Positions 34,554 through 44,043 are shown, counted from the first letter of the stretch. The stretch is DNA of 46,400 nucleotides from Cohnella nanjingensis (GCF_014212125.1 NZ_JACJVP010000074.1:1-46400), one strand, 5' to 3'. Translations and numbers: made by a program. Notes: generated from the sequence alone by a model not told the origin.

Positions 34554-35366
34554 TTATGGCGTCGTAACCCCGTCGGCCCGAATCTCGCTTGCGTTAAAGA
34601 AGTCCAGCGCCGAACGGTGCCACTGCGGTTCCGGCTCCCTTTCTCCGTCCACGTAAACTTCTACGCGTTCGTTGTAGAACGACAGCAATCCCGCGATCTT
34701 CGGAATCTCCGGGATCGGCGACGGGTAGCTCCATACGACATTCTCGTGCGTCCGGCCGCCCGCGTTCACGCTCCAGTAGACCGCGTCGCCCTTGTAAGGG
34801 CAGCTCGTCGCGTGGTCGGTCGCCGTCAGCAGCTCCTCGCGGACGTCTTCCTTCGGCAGGTAGTAGCGCACGGGGACGCCGGTCTCGAACACGATGACGG
34901 GACGGCGGCTATCGGCCAGTACCTCGCCGTCCAGGACGATCCGGATATGGCGGGCGCTCGCGATGGCGTCTACGCGCTTGTAGGGATCGCGGGGATGGAC
35001 GAAGATCTCTTCCTCCTCCTCGTACCAGTGGTCGACGCGATCCCAGTAGAACGCGTAGTACCCCTTCAGTCCTTCGCCATCGCTGCCCGGAATCGGATCC
35101 CGGTAGCGCCAGACCGCATTCTCCGACGTCCGTCCGCCGGCCTGGATCGAATAATAGGTGGCGTCGCCCTTGAACGGGCAATACGTGGAATGGGACGTCT
35201 GCGTCAGCAAATCCGTGCGGATGTCCGCTTCGGGGAAGTAGTACACAGGCAAATGACCTCGTTCGTGCACGACGATGGCTTGCTTGCTGTCGGCGATCGT
35301 CTCCTCGCCGAATCGGACCCGTATCCATCTCGGCGTACGGTCCAGTCGAACATGCTGCTTCGTCAA
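34554..35366 (-). CDS. Tandem DUF427 protein, first gene of the run
   Basis: The 270-residue protein carries two DUF427 domains (about residues 8-120 and 130-240). Both keep the cysteine block: YCPFKGDATYY in the first and SCPYKGDAVYW in the second. It is a clear paralogue of the gene at 23966-24781, sharing the linker GGYYAF/GYYAF...WYEEEEE-[IV]FVH-[PA]RDPY. Function is unknown. The start is TTG at 35366, with AAAGGAG 9 bases upstream. A strong promoter and a GATAAT/ATTATC dyad lie just ahead, so this gene begins the transcription unit. Confidence 0.88.
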   Translation of the reverse strand: MTKQHVRLDRTPRWIRVRFGEETIADSKQAIVVHERGHLPVYYFPEADIRTDLLTQTSHSTYCPFKGDATYYSIQAGGRTSENAVWRYRDPIPGSDGEGLKGYYAFYWDRVDHWYEEEEEIFVHPRDPYKRVDAIASARHIRIVLDGEVLADSRRPVIVFETGVPVRYYLPKEDVREELLTATDHATSCPYKGDAVYWSVNAGGRTHENVVWSYPSPIPEIPKIAGLLSFYNERVEVYVDGEREPEPQWHRSALDFFNASEIRADGVTTP

Positions 35367-35392
35367 ACGCGCTCACTCCTTTATCACATATA

Positions 35393-35406
35393 GATAATGT
35401 ATTATC
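35393..35406. promoter_or_regulatory. Operator-like dyad at the start of the DUF427 gene run
   Basis: GATAAT-GT-ATTATC is a perfect 6+6 inverted repeat placed about 9-22 bases downstream of the -10 element, so it covers the expected transcription start. That position suits a repressor. It differs from the palindrome near 33717, so it may be bound by a different regulator. Confidence 0.5.
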
Positions 35407-35414
35407 GTATACAG

Positions 35415-35443
35415 ATGATAACATGGGATTTCCAGGATGACAA
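35415..35443 (-). promoter_or_regulatory. SigA-type promoter ahead of the DUF427 gene run
   Basis: TTGTCA (35443-35438) and TATCAT (35420-35415) are 17 bases apart on the minus strand, and TGT precedes the -10, giving an extended -10. This is the best promoter found for the gene run that extends to 23966. Confidence 0.7.
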
Positions 35444-35526
35444 TGGGTTTTTCAAACTTTTCTTACCTTTTTAGACGGAATTAAATGAGGCGTGGAGAAA
35501 GAAGCGGTTAGACCGCCCGACATAGC

Positions 35527-35556
35527 GAAAAAGAGGAGCCCGCGAGCTGCGCGGGC
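35527..35556 (-). terminator. Terminator after the WYL regulator gene
   Basis: On the minus strand GCCCGCG (35556-35550) pairs with CGCGGGC (35544-35538) around a 5-base loop, followed by TCCTCTTTTTC. It insulates the regulator gene from the DUF427 promoter. Confidence 0.7.
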
Positions 35557-35619
35557 CGAGCTGCGCGAGCGAATTCGCGAAGCCGTACGCAGGTATGGGA
35601 ATACGAATTTATCCCCTCT

Positions 35620-36570
35620 TTAATCGTACAGTTTCGCCATGTCGGCGATGCTGCGCTTGATGTGCGCTATCGCTTCGGCGGGCTCCACGATTTTGGCGTC
35701 TTGTCCCAGTGCCCATATCATGTCCGTGTAAAATGCCAGCTTCTTGATCGGAATGGACATGCGAATGAATCCGTTGCCGTCATCTTGACGTTCGATGAAC
35801 CCTTCGAATCTTCCGTTGGGCTCCAATTTCCTTATACCGGCCTGCGTTAAGCGAACACGAAAGAGGATCTTTTCTTGATGATCCAGTTCTTCCTCTTCCC
35901 AGTCGAGCAGAGACTTGCGATCCGCATCCTCGCGATAGGTAAGGGAATTATTCAACTTCGCCTCCGCGATCCGATCCGCCCGGAAGAGTCTAATGGCTCG
36001 CCTAGCGAAGCAATATGCCGGGCAATACCAATATCCGCGGTCCGAATAGAGCCCAATCGGTTGAATATCCCTCGTATTCACGCCGCCTTCGCTTGAACGG
36101 TACGCAATCGTAACGGCAGACCGTATCATGACGGCTTGCAGTAAAACGGTAAGACAGGCGTCGGACATCGGTCGGTTGGGACTCCAAATGATGACTTTAT
36201 TTTTTAACCGGTCGATTTGTTTTTTCGCATCCGACGGCAAATGATGATAGAACTTATCCAGTGCCGACTCGGCCTGATCGCCGAACGGAAGCGCCCCGAA
36301 ATAATGAAGGGACCGGACGGCGAAATAGATGGCGATCGCTTCGCTTTCGATAAAAGTAATTGGCGGAAGCGCGCGTTCGTTTAGAAGTTTGTAGCCTCCC
36401 CCGCGTCCTTGTATGGAATAAAGCGGGACCCCGAGTTCGCCAAGCTCCATTAAATCTCGGGAAACCGTTCGCGGCGAAACGCCCAGTTCGTAGGCAATCT
36501 CCGCGATGGTAAAGGATTTTTTGGCATGAACGATCATCATCAATCGAATTAAACGTTGGGATTTATGCAA
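35620..36570 (-). CDS. WYL-domain transcriptional regulator (YafY type)
   Basis: The 316-residue protein has an N-terminal DeoR-type HTH (FTIAEIAYELGVSPRTVSRDLMEL, residues 20-43), and a WYL domain (about 140-220; GLYSDRGYWYCPAYCFARRAIRLFRADRI). A C-terminal WCX extension (VRLTQAGIRKLEPNG...) follows. WYL regulators bind ligands such as nucleic acid pieces and control stress, phage-defence or metabolic genes. The start is TTG at 36570, after GGAGGGGG. Bases here are visibly less GC-rich than in neighbours. It is divergent from an NTF2-like gene, with a shared operator-like dyad between them, which suggests that it controls that gene and itself. Confidence 0.9.
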   Translation of the reverse strand: MHKSQRLIRLMMIVHAKKSFTIAEIAYELGVSPRTVSRDLMELGELGVPLYSIQGRGGGYKLLNERALPPITFIESEAIAIYFAVRSLHYFGALPFGDQAESALDKFYHHLPSDAKKQIDRLKNKVIIWSPNRPMSDACLTVLLQAVMIRSAVTIAYRSSEGGVNTRDIQPIGLYSDRGYWYCPAYCFARRAIRLFRADRIAEAKLNNSLTYREDADRKSLLDWEEEELDHQEKILFRVRLTQAGIRKLEPNGRFEGFIERQDDGNGFIRMSIPIKKLAFYTDMIWALGQDAKIVEPAEAIAHIKRSIADMAKLYD

Positions 36571-36610
36571 TCGTCCTCCCCCTCCTCTTTTTTTATTCTA
36601 TGGTAGCACA

Positions 36611-36637
36611 TAAACATGCAAGCACTTGTCATGTTTA
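36611..36637. promoter_or_regulatory. Operator-like dyad between WYL regulator and NTF2-like gene
   Basis: TAAACATG (36611-36618) and CATGTTTA (36630-36637) are perfect 8-base arms; inside them CAAG and CTTG (36619-36622, 36625-36628) also pair. It overlaps the -35 box of the NTF2-like gene and is the best candidate site for the WYL regulator. Confidence 0.6.
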
Positions 36638-36654
36638 TCGGATATTCTTACAGT
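36626..36654 (+). promoter_or_regulatory. SigA-type promoter for the NTF2-like gene
   Basis: TTGTCA (36626-36631) and TACAGT (36649-36654) are separated by 17 bases. The -35 box is inside the operator-like dyad, as expected for a repressed promoter. Confidence 0.45.
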
Positions 36655-36687
36655 GTCCTTCGCTCGCGAGGAAAGGATAAATGCTTA

Positions 36688-37191
36688 ATGACAAGGGCGA
36701 ATCCGTTCGGAATGCCCATTGTGAACCCCCTATTTGCCTCTATCGAAAAGGAGACGAAACGAACGATGATCGAAAATGGGAACGACAACGGCAAGGCGGG
36801 GAAGCCGTATTTCTCAAGCCCATGCAATCGGGCATTTCAGGCTTTCCGCGTTGCATTTGAGGAAGGAGACACTTCCGATTTTCTCGCGCTGGCGACCGAG
36901 GACTTTCAGTTTTCCGTTCCTTTGCCATTCGAGGATTGGCGAGAGAAACAAGCAGGCAAACAGCGATTTAGAGAACTGGTTCGCTTTGAACGAGAAGTTC
37001 TGCAAGTGAAGCTTACTCCCCTGATCGAACTTGCCGATGCGCATTTTGGGATGGTGGTCTTTCAGGCGGAAGGGACTTTGAACAGCCAGCCTTATCGGAA
37101 TGAGCTCACGGTCGTTTTCGAATTCGAGCGCGACCGGATCAAGTCGTTCAGAGAGTACGTAGGTATGCCGCTAAAAAAATATGAAAACTGA
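36688..37191 (+). CDS. SnoaL/NTF2-like protein
   Basis: The protein is 167 residues from ATG at 36688; a shorter form of 141 residues from ATG at 36766 (MIENGND) is also possible. The region FRVAFEEGDTSDFLALATEDFQFSVPL and the strands RNELTVVFEFERDRIKSFREYVG are typical of the NTF2-like cone fold used by ketosteroid isomerase-type and SnoaL-type enzymes and small stress proteins. No specific substrate can be named. AGGA lies 10 bases ahead of 36688. Base use is less GC-rich than in the flanking genes, as for the divergent WYL regulator, which suggests that the pair arrived together. Confidence 0.75.
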   Translation: MTRANPFGMPIVNPLFASIEKETKRTMIENGNDNGKAGKPYFSSPCNRAFQAFRVAFEEGDTSDFLALATEDFQFSVPLPFEDWREKQAGKQRFRELVRFEREVLQVKLTPLIELADAHFGMVVFQAEGTLNSQPYRNELTVVFEFERDRIKSFREYVGMPLKKYEN

Positions 37192-37320
37192 TCTTGTTAT
37201 CCCAAAAACAACGAGCCTTACTCCCCTGCTCTGCGCCAGGGCGACGCCCGGTCAGCCGAGAATTTTTGACGAAAGCCTTCCCTGCGAACCGCCTCTACCT
37301 CCTTTCTCCCCCGCCAATCC

Positions 37321-37361
37321 AAAAAAGGCCTCTCGCACCCTAACGGGTACGAGAGGCCTTT
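37321..37361 (-). terminator. Strong terminator after dnaJ
   Basis: AAAGGCCTCTCG and CGAGAGGCCTTT form a 12-base stem around a short loop that itself holds ACCCGTTAGGGT; on the minus strand it runs into TTTTTT. It ends the heat-shock operon and may also stop transcription from the convergent NTF2-like gene. Confidence 0.93.
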
Positions 37362-37384
37362 CACCGGCAAATGCGCGTCGCCGC

Positions 37385-38512
37385 TTAATCGCCGAGTATC
37401 GCTTTTTTCATCCGTTCGAAGATGGACTGATGCTGTTCGTGGGTCGACTCGCCGCTCTTGGAGCCGAAGTCGCGCAGCAAGTCCTTCTGGTCTTCGCTCA
37501 GGTTCGTCGGGGTGACGAGCGTTACCTTGACGTGTTGGTCGCCTTGGCCGTAGCCGCGCAGTTTCGGCACGCCTTTGCCCTTCAGCCGGAAGTAGGTGCC
37601 CGTCTGGGTACCCGCCGGAATCTTGAGCTTTACTTTCTCGGTAAGCGTCGGGATCTCGATCTCGTCGCCCAGCGCCGCCTGGGTGAACGTCAGCGGCACT
37701 TCGCAGTAGATGTCGTCGCCGTCGCGTTCGAAGAAGTCGTGCGTCTTCACGCGCAGCACGATGTACAAGTCCCCTGCGGGACCGCCGCGCACGCCGCCTT
37801 CGCCCTCGCCGCTGACGCGCAGCTGCGAGCCGTCGTCCACGCCGGCCGGGATCTTGACGTGAATCTTGCGCTGCTTCTTCACTTGGCCGCTGCCGCTGCA
37901 GACGTTGCAGCGTTCCTTGATGATCTTGCCGCGGCCGCCGCACGTCGTACAAGGACGGCGGTTGACGATCCGGCCGAACGGGGTGTTCTGCGCCACTTCC
38001 TGCTGACCGGTACCGCGGCAGGTCGAGCAATTCTCGACCTTCGTGCCCGGCTTCGCGCCGCTGCCGTGGCAGTGATCGCACGTCTCGGTGCGCGGGATGG
38101 TGATGTCGGTCTCTTTGCCGAACACCGCTTCCTTGAACTCGATCGTCATCGTGTATTGCAGATCGTTGCCGCGCTGCGGCGCGTTCGGATCGCGCCGTCC
38201 GCCGCCTCCGCCGCCGAAGAACATATCGAAGATGTCGCCGAACCCGCCGAAGTCGCCTTGTCCACCCGCGCCGCCGCCGAAGCCCGCCATCGGGTCCTCG
38301 TGGCCGTACTGGTCGTAACGGGCGCGCTTCTGGTCGTCGCTCAGGACGTCGTACGCTTCTTTGACTTCTTTGAATTTGCTCTCCGCGTCGGGTTCTTTGT
38401 TCACGTCCGGATGGTACTTCCGCGCCAAGTTACGGTACGCTTTCTTGACCTCGTCCGCGGAGGCGTTCCGGCCGACGCCGAGCGTCTCGTATAAGTCCTT
38501 CTTGTCCGCCAC
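37385..38512 (-). CDS. dnaJ: Chaperone protein DnaJ
   Basis: DnaJ is the Hsp40 co-chaperone that delivers substrates to DnaK and stimulates its ATPase. The 375-residue protein has the J domain with HPD (residues near 35) and a Gly/Phe-rich linker (FGGGAGGQGDFGGFGDIFD). It has the full zinc region with four CxxCxGxG repeats (CDHCHGSG, CSTCRGTG, CTTCGGRG, CNVCSGSG) and the C-terminal substrate domains. The start is GTG at 38512 with GGAGGT 6 bases upstream. It is 277 bases after dnaK, an unusually wide gap that holds a large nested dyad. Confidence 0.97.
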   Translation of the reverse strand: MADKKDLYETLGVGRNASADEVKKAYRNLARKYHPDVNKEPDAESKFKEVKEAYDVLSDDQKRARYDQYGHEDPMAGFGGGAGGQGDFGGFGDIFDMFFGGGGGGRRDPNAPQRGNDLQYTMTIEFKEAVFGKETDITIPRTETCDHCHGSGAKPGTKVENCSTCRGTGQQEVAQNTPFGRIVNRRPCTTCGGRGKIIKERCNVCSGSGQVKKQRKIHVKIPAGVDDGSQLRVSGEGEGGVRGGPAGDLYIVLRVKTHDFFERDGDDIYCEVPLTFTQAALGDEIEIPTLTEKVKLKIPAGTQTGTYFRLKGKGVPKLRGYGQGDQHVKVTLVTPTNLSEDQKDLLRDFGSKSGESTHEQHQSIFERMKKAILGD

Positions 38513-38562
38513 TCCTCCACCTCCATGAGGAAAGTCAAAGCTTGTTCCGTTGCAGGGAATCC

Positions 38563-38732
38563 GTTAACGTCATCCTTTGAATCCGCCTTCTGACGGCATG
38601 CAACTCCTTACAGCCGCGTTGCTCCGCCCATTGCCGATGATGAGATGATAAGGTGGCAATGGGCTCCGCAAAAGCGGACGTAAACTCTTTCAGGAGTTAC
38701 ATACCTCTTCGGGATTCAAAGGATTGGTTAAC
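38563..38732 (-). other. Large nested inverted-repeat element between dnaK and dnaJ
   Basis: The outer arms are GTTAAC...ATCCTTTGAATCC (38563-38584) and GGATTCAAAGGAT...GTTAAC (38712-38732). Inside are GCAACTCC/GGAGTTAC (38600-38607, 38693-38700), the 10-base stem GCCCATTGCC/GGCAATGGGC (38626-38635, 38655-38664), and small hairpins TCCGC/GCGGA and AACTC/GAGTT. The single mismatch in the second stem is a G-U pair only in minus-strand RNA, the operon transcript. That hints at a folded RNA, perhaps a processing or stability element, but a MITE-like insertion is also possible. No coding frame was seen. Confidence 0.7.
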
Positions 38733-38789
38733 GGAAGACCTCCAAAAGGAACCGGCTTTGACTTTCTGGTTACACAACCAATTTATGAT

Positions 38790-40649
<1,860 letters not shown>

Positions 40650-40699
40650 GTCTAATGTTCCTCCTCACGTCTTCACGCGTATGAATTCCAATGTCGGGA

Positions 40700-41302
40700 T
40701 TAACCGCTGACTTTGACCATAGCCGGGCGGATGACTTTATCCTTCAGCCAATATCCCGGTTGTACCACTTCCACGACGGTGCCTTCTTCATATTCGTCGG
40801 ATTCGACTTGCATGATCGCTTGGTGGACTTCCGGATCGAACGGCTGCCCGACCGGCTCCATCAGCTTCAGTCCTTCGGCTTCGAGCACTTGCCACAGCTG
40901 ACGGTTGATCATGTCGATGCCCTTGGCGAAAGACCCGGCGTCGGCGGACTCCCCGCCCGACTGCAGCGCCCGGCCGAAGTTGTCGATCACCGGGAGCAGC
41001 GCCGTGACGAGCTTCAGCGAAGCGTATTGCGCGAGCTCTTCCTTCTCCTTCTGCGTCCGGCGGCGGAAGTTGTCGAAGTCCGCTTGCACGCGAAGCTGGC
41101 GCTGGTAATGTTCGTCCGCCAGCCGCTTCAGCTCCGCGTACTTCGGATCATCCTCGCCCGCTTCCGCGCCGCCCGTCTCCGGATCGGCGGAGGACACGCC
41201 TTCGTTCCCGGCCGCGGCGTCCTGCGCCTGCCGCTCTTCCGCTTCCGCCGATCCAACGTCCGCTTCGCTCGCGAACGTTTCTTGCTTCAAATCTTGTTCC
41301 AT
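40700..41302 (-). CDS. grpE: Nucleotide exchange factor GrpE
   Basis: GrpE releases ADP from DnaK. The 200-residue protein has an acidic, low-complexity N-terminal part (1-60), a long coiled-coil helix (YQRQLRVQADFDNFRRRTQKE, about 68-100) and a C-terminal beta domain with VEVVQPGYWLKDKVIRPAMVKVS. The start ATG at 41302 has AAGGAG about 10 bases upstream. It lies between hrcA (128-base gap with nothing evident) and dnaK. Confidence 0.96.
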   Translation of the reverse strand: MEQDLKQETFASEADVGSAEAEERQAQDAAAGNEGVSSADPETGGAEAGEDDPKYAELKRLADEHYQRQLRVQADFDNFRRRTQKEKEELAQYASLKLVTALLPVIDNFGRALQSGGESADAGSFAKGIDMINRQLWQVLEAEGLKLMEPVGQPFDPEVHQAIMQVESDEYEEGTVVEVVQPGYWLKDKVIRPAMVKVSG

Positions 41303-41430
41303 CGTTTCCCGGCTCCTTCATCTCATGAGTGCCTGCGCCTTGCGTACCGCATTACCGTGCCTCGGGTTCTCTCCGGATATACCCTGGACCGGTCCGGCGG
41401 CGTCAGGCTTTCGTCTTCTGGCGGCGACGG

Positions 41431-42456
41431 TTATTTGTACCAACGACTATACATCTGCGTCATATCCTTGGACAAGTAGTTCAGCAAGCTAATTACTTTG
41501 CCGTACTCCATTCGCGTAGGTCCAAGGATGCCGATCGTCCCGAGCGCCTGGCCGTCGGCGGAGAAGGTCGCGGTGATGAGACTGCATTGATTGATCGCCT
41601 CGAGCGCGTTCTCGGTGCCGATGCGCACCTGGATCCCTTCGGGCAGCGAATGGAACAGCTGCATCAGCTTCGGCGTCTCCTCGAGCATGTCGAGGATGCC
41701 CTTCACTTTGTCGACGTCTTTGAATTCCGGTTGGGTGAGGATATTCGTCGCGCCGCTTAAGTACACCTTCGGCTCGGTCTCTTCCTCGATCGATTGCTCG
41801 AGCATCGTCATGATATGCTCGCAATGATCGACGTAGCGGCTCAGCTCGTTCGCGACTTCGCTGTGCAGCACCGCCTTCAGACGGAAGAACGGAATGCCGG
41901 TCAGCTTGTCGTTCAGCAGGTTGACGATCTTCTGGATGTCGTCCATGCCGATGCCTTCGGGGATCGAGACGTTCCGGTGCTCCACATGCCCCGTATTCGC
42001 GACGATGATCGCCACGGCGGACGTCTCGTTCAGCGGGAGGAGCTGGAAGTGCTTCAGCGTCGTGTGGAACATCTCCGGACCGAGCACGATGGAGGTGTAG
42101 TTCGTCATCTGCGACAAGATGGTAGCCGCATGGCTGACGGCGCCTTCCCAGTGCATCATCTTCTCGGCGAAGAAGCTGCGCATGGTCCGCGCGTCCTGCT
42201 CCTTCACGCCGCCCAGGCGGATCAAATGGTCCACGTAATAACGATATCCTTTAATAGAAGGGATGCGACCGGCGGACGTATGGGGCTGCTCCAGCAGGCC
42301 CAATTCCTCCAGATCGGCCATCTCGTTGCGGATGGTGGCCGGGCTGAATAGAACGTCGCTCCGTTTGGAGATGCTGCGCGACCCCACCGGTTCGGCGGAG
42401 CGAATATAATCGTCGACAATGGCCGTTAAGATCATCCGTTGACGTTCGCTTAACAT
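41431..42456 (-). CDS. hrcA: Heat-inducible transcription repressor HrcA
   Basis: HrcA binds the CIRCE operator and represses the class I heat-shock genes; its folding depends on GroEL. The 341-residue protein begins MLSERQRMILTAIVDDYIRSAEPVGSRS, with a winged-helix domain (FSPATIRNEMADLEELGLL, near 37-55) and YYVDHLI following. The C-terminal domain ends GPTRMEYGKVISLLNYLSKDMTQMY, typical of the family. It is the first gene of the operon, with a CIRCE element immediately upstream at 42482-42508, so it represses itself. Confidence 0.97.
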   Translation of the reverse strand: MLSERQRMILTAIVDDYIRSAEPVGSRSISKRSDVLFSPATIRNEMADLEELGLLEQPHTSAGRIPSIKGYRYYVDHLIRLGGVKEQDARTMRSFFAEKMMHWEGAVSHAATILSQMTNYTSIVLGPEMFHTTLKHFQLLPLNETSAVAIIVANTGHVEHRNVSIPEGIGMDDIQKIVNLLNDKLTGIPFFRLKAVLHSEVANELSRYVDHCEHIMTMLEQSIEEETEPKVYLSGATNILTQPEFKDVDKVKGILDMLEETPKLMQLFHSLPEGIQVRIGTENALEAINQCSLITATFSADGQALGTIGILGPTRMEYGKVISLLNYLSKDMTQMYSRWYK

Positions 42457-42481
42457 CTCGTCGTCCCCTTCCCTTTAACCG

Positions 42482-42508
42482 TTAGCACTCAAATCGGTCG
42501 AGTGCTAA
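42482..42508. promoter_or_regulatory. CIRCE operator
   Basis: Perfect consensus arms TTAGCACTC (42482-42490) and GAGTGCTAA (42500-42508) are separated by 9 bases, 26 bases ahead of the hrcA start. This is the HrcA-binding site. Confidence 0.97.
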
Positions 42509-42519
42509 TCGCTATAACA

Positions 42520-42549
42520 AAAATACCAAACCGTTCCGGTCGTTGTCAA
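42520..42549 (-). promoter_or_regulatory. SigA-type promoter for the hrcA operon
   Basis: TTGACA (42549-42544) and TATTTT (42525-42520) are 18 bases apart on the minus strand, and the CIRCE element begins 11 bases further downstream, covering the expected transcription start. Confidence 0.7.
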
Positions 42550-42609
42550 GACGATCGGTTCGATTTGGCATAGATCTAGGCATAGGTCACGCACCCGTGC
42601 AGCGGGGCG

Positions 42610-43077
42610 TCAATCCAATACGCGCACGACCGCGATCTCGTCGCAATTATGCTGCTTGGTGCAATGGACGCAATCGGTCCACACCTTCTCGGGAAAAATC
42701 TCCTTGCTCACGACGTCGAAGCCGTTCTTCTTGAAGAAGCTCACCTCGTACGTCAGAGCCATGACTTTCGGGATGCCCATCCGGCGGGCTTCCTCGATCA
42801 GCGCGTCGACCATCATCGAGCCCAGGCCCATTCCTTTGTAACCTTCCGTCATCCCGAGCGAACGAATCTCCACGAGATCGGCGCCCAGACGGAACAGCGA
42901 GCCGCAGCCGATCAGGCGGGGACCGTCTTCGACCACGACAAAAGAATCGATATGCCGCAGCAGCGCTTCGCGGGATCGCGGCAGCATGATGCCTTTGGCG
43001 GCATAATCTTGAATCAATTCATACAGCGCTTCGACGTCGCGGGCTTCCGCTTTGCGGCAAGCGATGGTCGCGTTCAC
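42610..43077 (-). CDS. GNAT-family N-acetyltransferase
   Basis: The 155-residue protein shows a GNAT fold: MNATIACRKAEARDVEALYELI at the start, the acetyl-CoA loop MTEGYKGMGLGSMMVDALIEEAR (near 77-99), and a C-terminal FFKKNGFDVVSKEIFPEKVW. The ending DCVHCTKQHNCDE is like that of short ArgA-type amino-acid N-acetyltransferases of Bacillota and may bind a metal through its Cys and His residues. The substrate is not certain; glutamate acetylation for arginine synthesis is one possibility. The start is GTG at 43077 with AAGAAGGGA 6 bases upstream. A promoter with an inverted repeat lies at 43140-43173. Confidence 0.82.
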   Translation of the reverse strand: MNATIACRKAEARDVEALYELIQDYAAKGIMLPRSREALLRHIDSFVVVEDGPRLIGCGSLFRLGADLVEIRSLGMTEGYKGMGLGSMMVDALIEEARRMGIPKVMALTYEVSFFKKNGFDVVSKEIFPEKVWTDCVHCTKQHNCDEIAVVRVLD

Positions 43078-43139
43078 TAGAGGTCCCTTCTTTCCGGCGT
43101 TCCATGATCGCTAGGCGTTCCTTGATCGTTGGATGATGT

Positions 43140-43173
43140 GAATAAATATACAACATACCGAATTTATTCTCAA
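43140..43173 (-). promoter_or_regulatory. Promoter with overlapping inverted repeat for the GNAT gene
   Basis: TTGAGA (43173-43168) and TATATT (43150-43145) are 17 bases apart on the minus strand. GAATAAAT (43140-43147) and ATTTATTC (43162-43169) are perfect 8-base arms that cover both boxes, so a repressor is likely. ArgR boxes are similarly AT-rich (TNTGAATWWWWATTCANW), but the arm spacing here is wider. Confidence 0.6.
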
Positions 43174-43283
43174 GCATAAAATGTCCCCCATGCGAAGATT
43201 TCGTGATCTCGCCGATAAAAAAACGCATCGGACAACGCCGCCGCCTTCGTGTATGATCAAGAAAACGGAAGGGAGAATTCGCC

Positions 43284-43826
43284 ATGACCGATGCAAACCC
43301 ATCGTTAGCCGCCCATCTGCTGGCATCGTCCATTCTAACGTTCAAGAGCATGAAGAAACTTGGCGACGGCGCGCTCCGTCAGCTGGACGACGCGGGCATC
43401 CGCTGGACGCCCGCTCCGGAGAGCAACAGCGTCGCCGTCATCGTCAAGCATGTGGCGGGCAATATGGCGTCTCGTTGGACGGACTTCCTCGCGACCGACG
43501 GGGAAAAACCGGATCGCAACCGGGACGAAGAGTTCATGGAAGACGCCGAAGGACACGCCGACATCGTCGCGCAATGGGAGCGCGGGTGGGCGATCTTGTT
43601 CGGCGCGCTGGAATCGCTCGCGCCGGAGGACGTTCACGGCACCGTGACGATTCGCGGAGAAGCGCACTCCGTCGTCGAGGCGATTCATCGCCAGATCTCG
43701 CATTACGGCGGCCACGTCGGCCAGATCGTCTATGCCGCCAAAGCTTACCGGGCGGATGGTTGGGAGACCCTCAGCATCCCCAGGGGACAGTCGCAAACCT
43801 TTAACGACGGCATGAAGAAGCCGTGA
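43284..43826 (+). CDS. DinB-like metal-binding protein (DUF1572 type)
   Basis: The 180-residue protein has the four-helix DinB/YfiT-like fold with three His that would bind a metal: His in IVKHVAGNM (near 55) and two in QISHYGGHVGQI (near 143-147). The middle part reads RDEEFMEDAEGHADIVAQWERGW. DinB-like proteins include thiol transferases that use bacillithiol and proteins of unknown role; no specific reaction can be assigned. ATG at 43284 has GGAAGGGAG 8 bases upstream. A weak TATGAT -10 lies at 43252-43257. Confidence 0.85.
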   Translation: MTDANPSLAAHLLASSILTFKSMKKLGDGALRQLDDAGIRWTPAPESNSVAVIVKHVAGNMASRWTDFLATDGEKPDRNRDEEFMEDAEGHADIVAQWERGWAILFGALESLAPEDVHGTVTIRGEAHSVVEAIHRQISHYGGHVGQIVYAAKAYRADGWETLSIPRGQSQTFNDGMKKP

Positions 43827-43923
43827 GGAAACGGCAGCCGCCTCCCTGGGCATGACGCGAAGACTAAGCGTTCGGTGGATGGCCAAGACGGCGATTCGCA
43901 TGCGCCTCTTCTATTAATAGTAG

Positions 43924-43962
43924 AACAACCCGGCGATATCCGCGCCGGGTTGTTCCGCTTTT
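43924..43962 (+). terminator. Terminator downstream of the DinB-like gene
   Basis: AACAACCCGGCG (43924-43935) and CGCCGGGTTGTT (43943-43954) form a perfect 12-base stem with a 7-base loop, followed by CCGCTTTT. About 97 bases between the gene end and this stem hold nothing evident. Confidence 0.8.
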
Positions 43963-44007
43963 CGCATGTTTGCGGATAAAAAAGGTTGACAGGTCGCGCC
44001 TCCGGAA

Positions 44008-44027
44008 GTAGTATTTTGACATACTAC
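44008..44027. promoter_or_regulatory. Inverted repeat over the -35 box of the trmB-type gene
   Basis: GTAGTAT (44008-44014) and ATACTAC (44021-44027) are perfect 7-base arms with a 6-base spacer that contains most of the -35 box. Likely operator, possibly for the TrmB-type regulator itself. Confidence 0.55.
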
Positions 44028-44043
44028 TAACCAGTCGTATTGT
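44016..44043 (+). promoter_or_regulatory. SigA-type promoter for the trmB-MFS operon
   Basis: TTGACA (44016-44021) and TATTGT (44038-44043) are 16 bases apart. An alternative TTGACA lies at 43985-43990 but has a 20-base spacer to TATTTT. Confidence 0.55.

Noticed and set aside
36616..36687. Start of the NTF2-like gene at ATG 36616
   Set aside because: It lies inside the operator-like dyad and upstream of the predicted transcription start, with no ribosome site.
43985..44016. TTGACA at 43985 with TATTTT at 44011 as the trmB promoter
   Set aside because: The spacer is 20 bases; the TTGACA at 44016 with TATTGT at 44038 has a better spacing and is framed by the inverted repeats.
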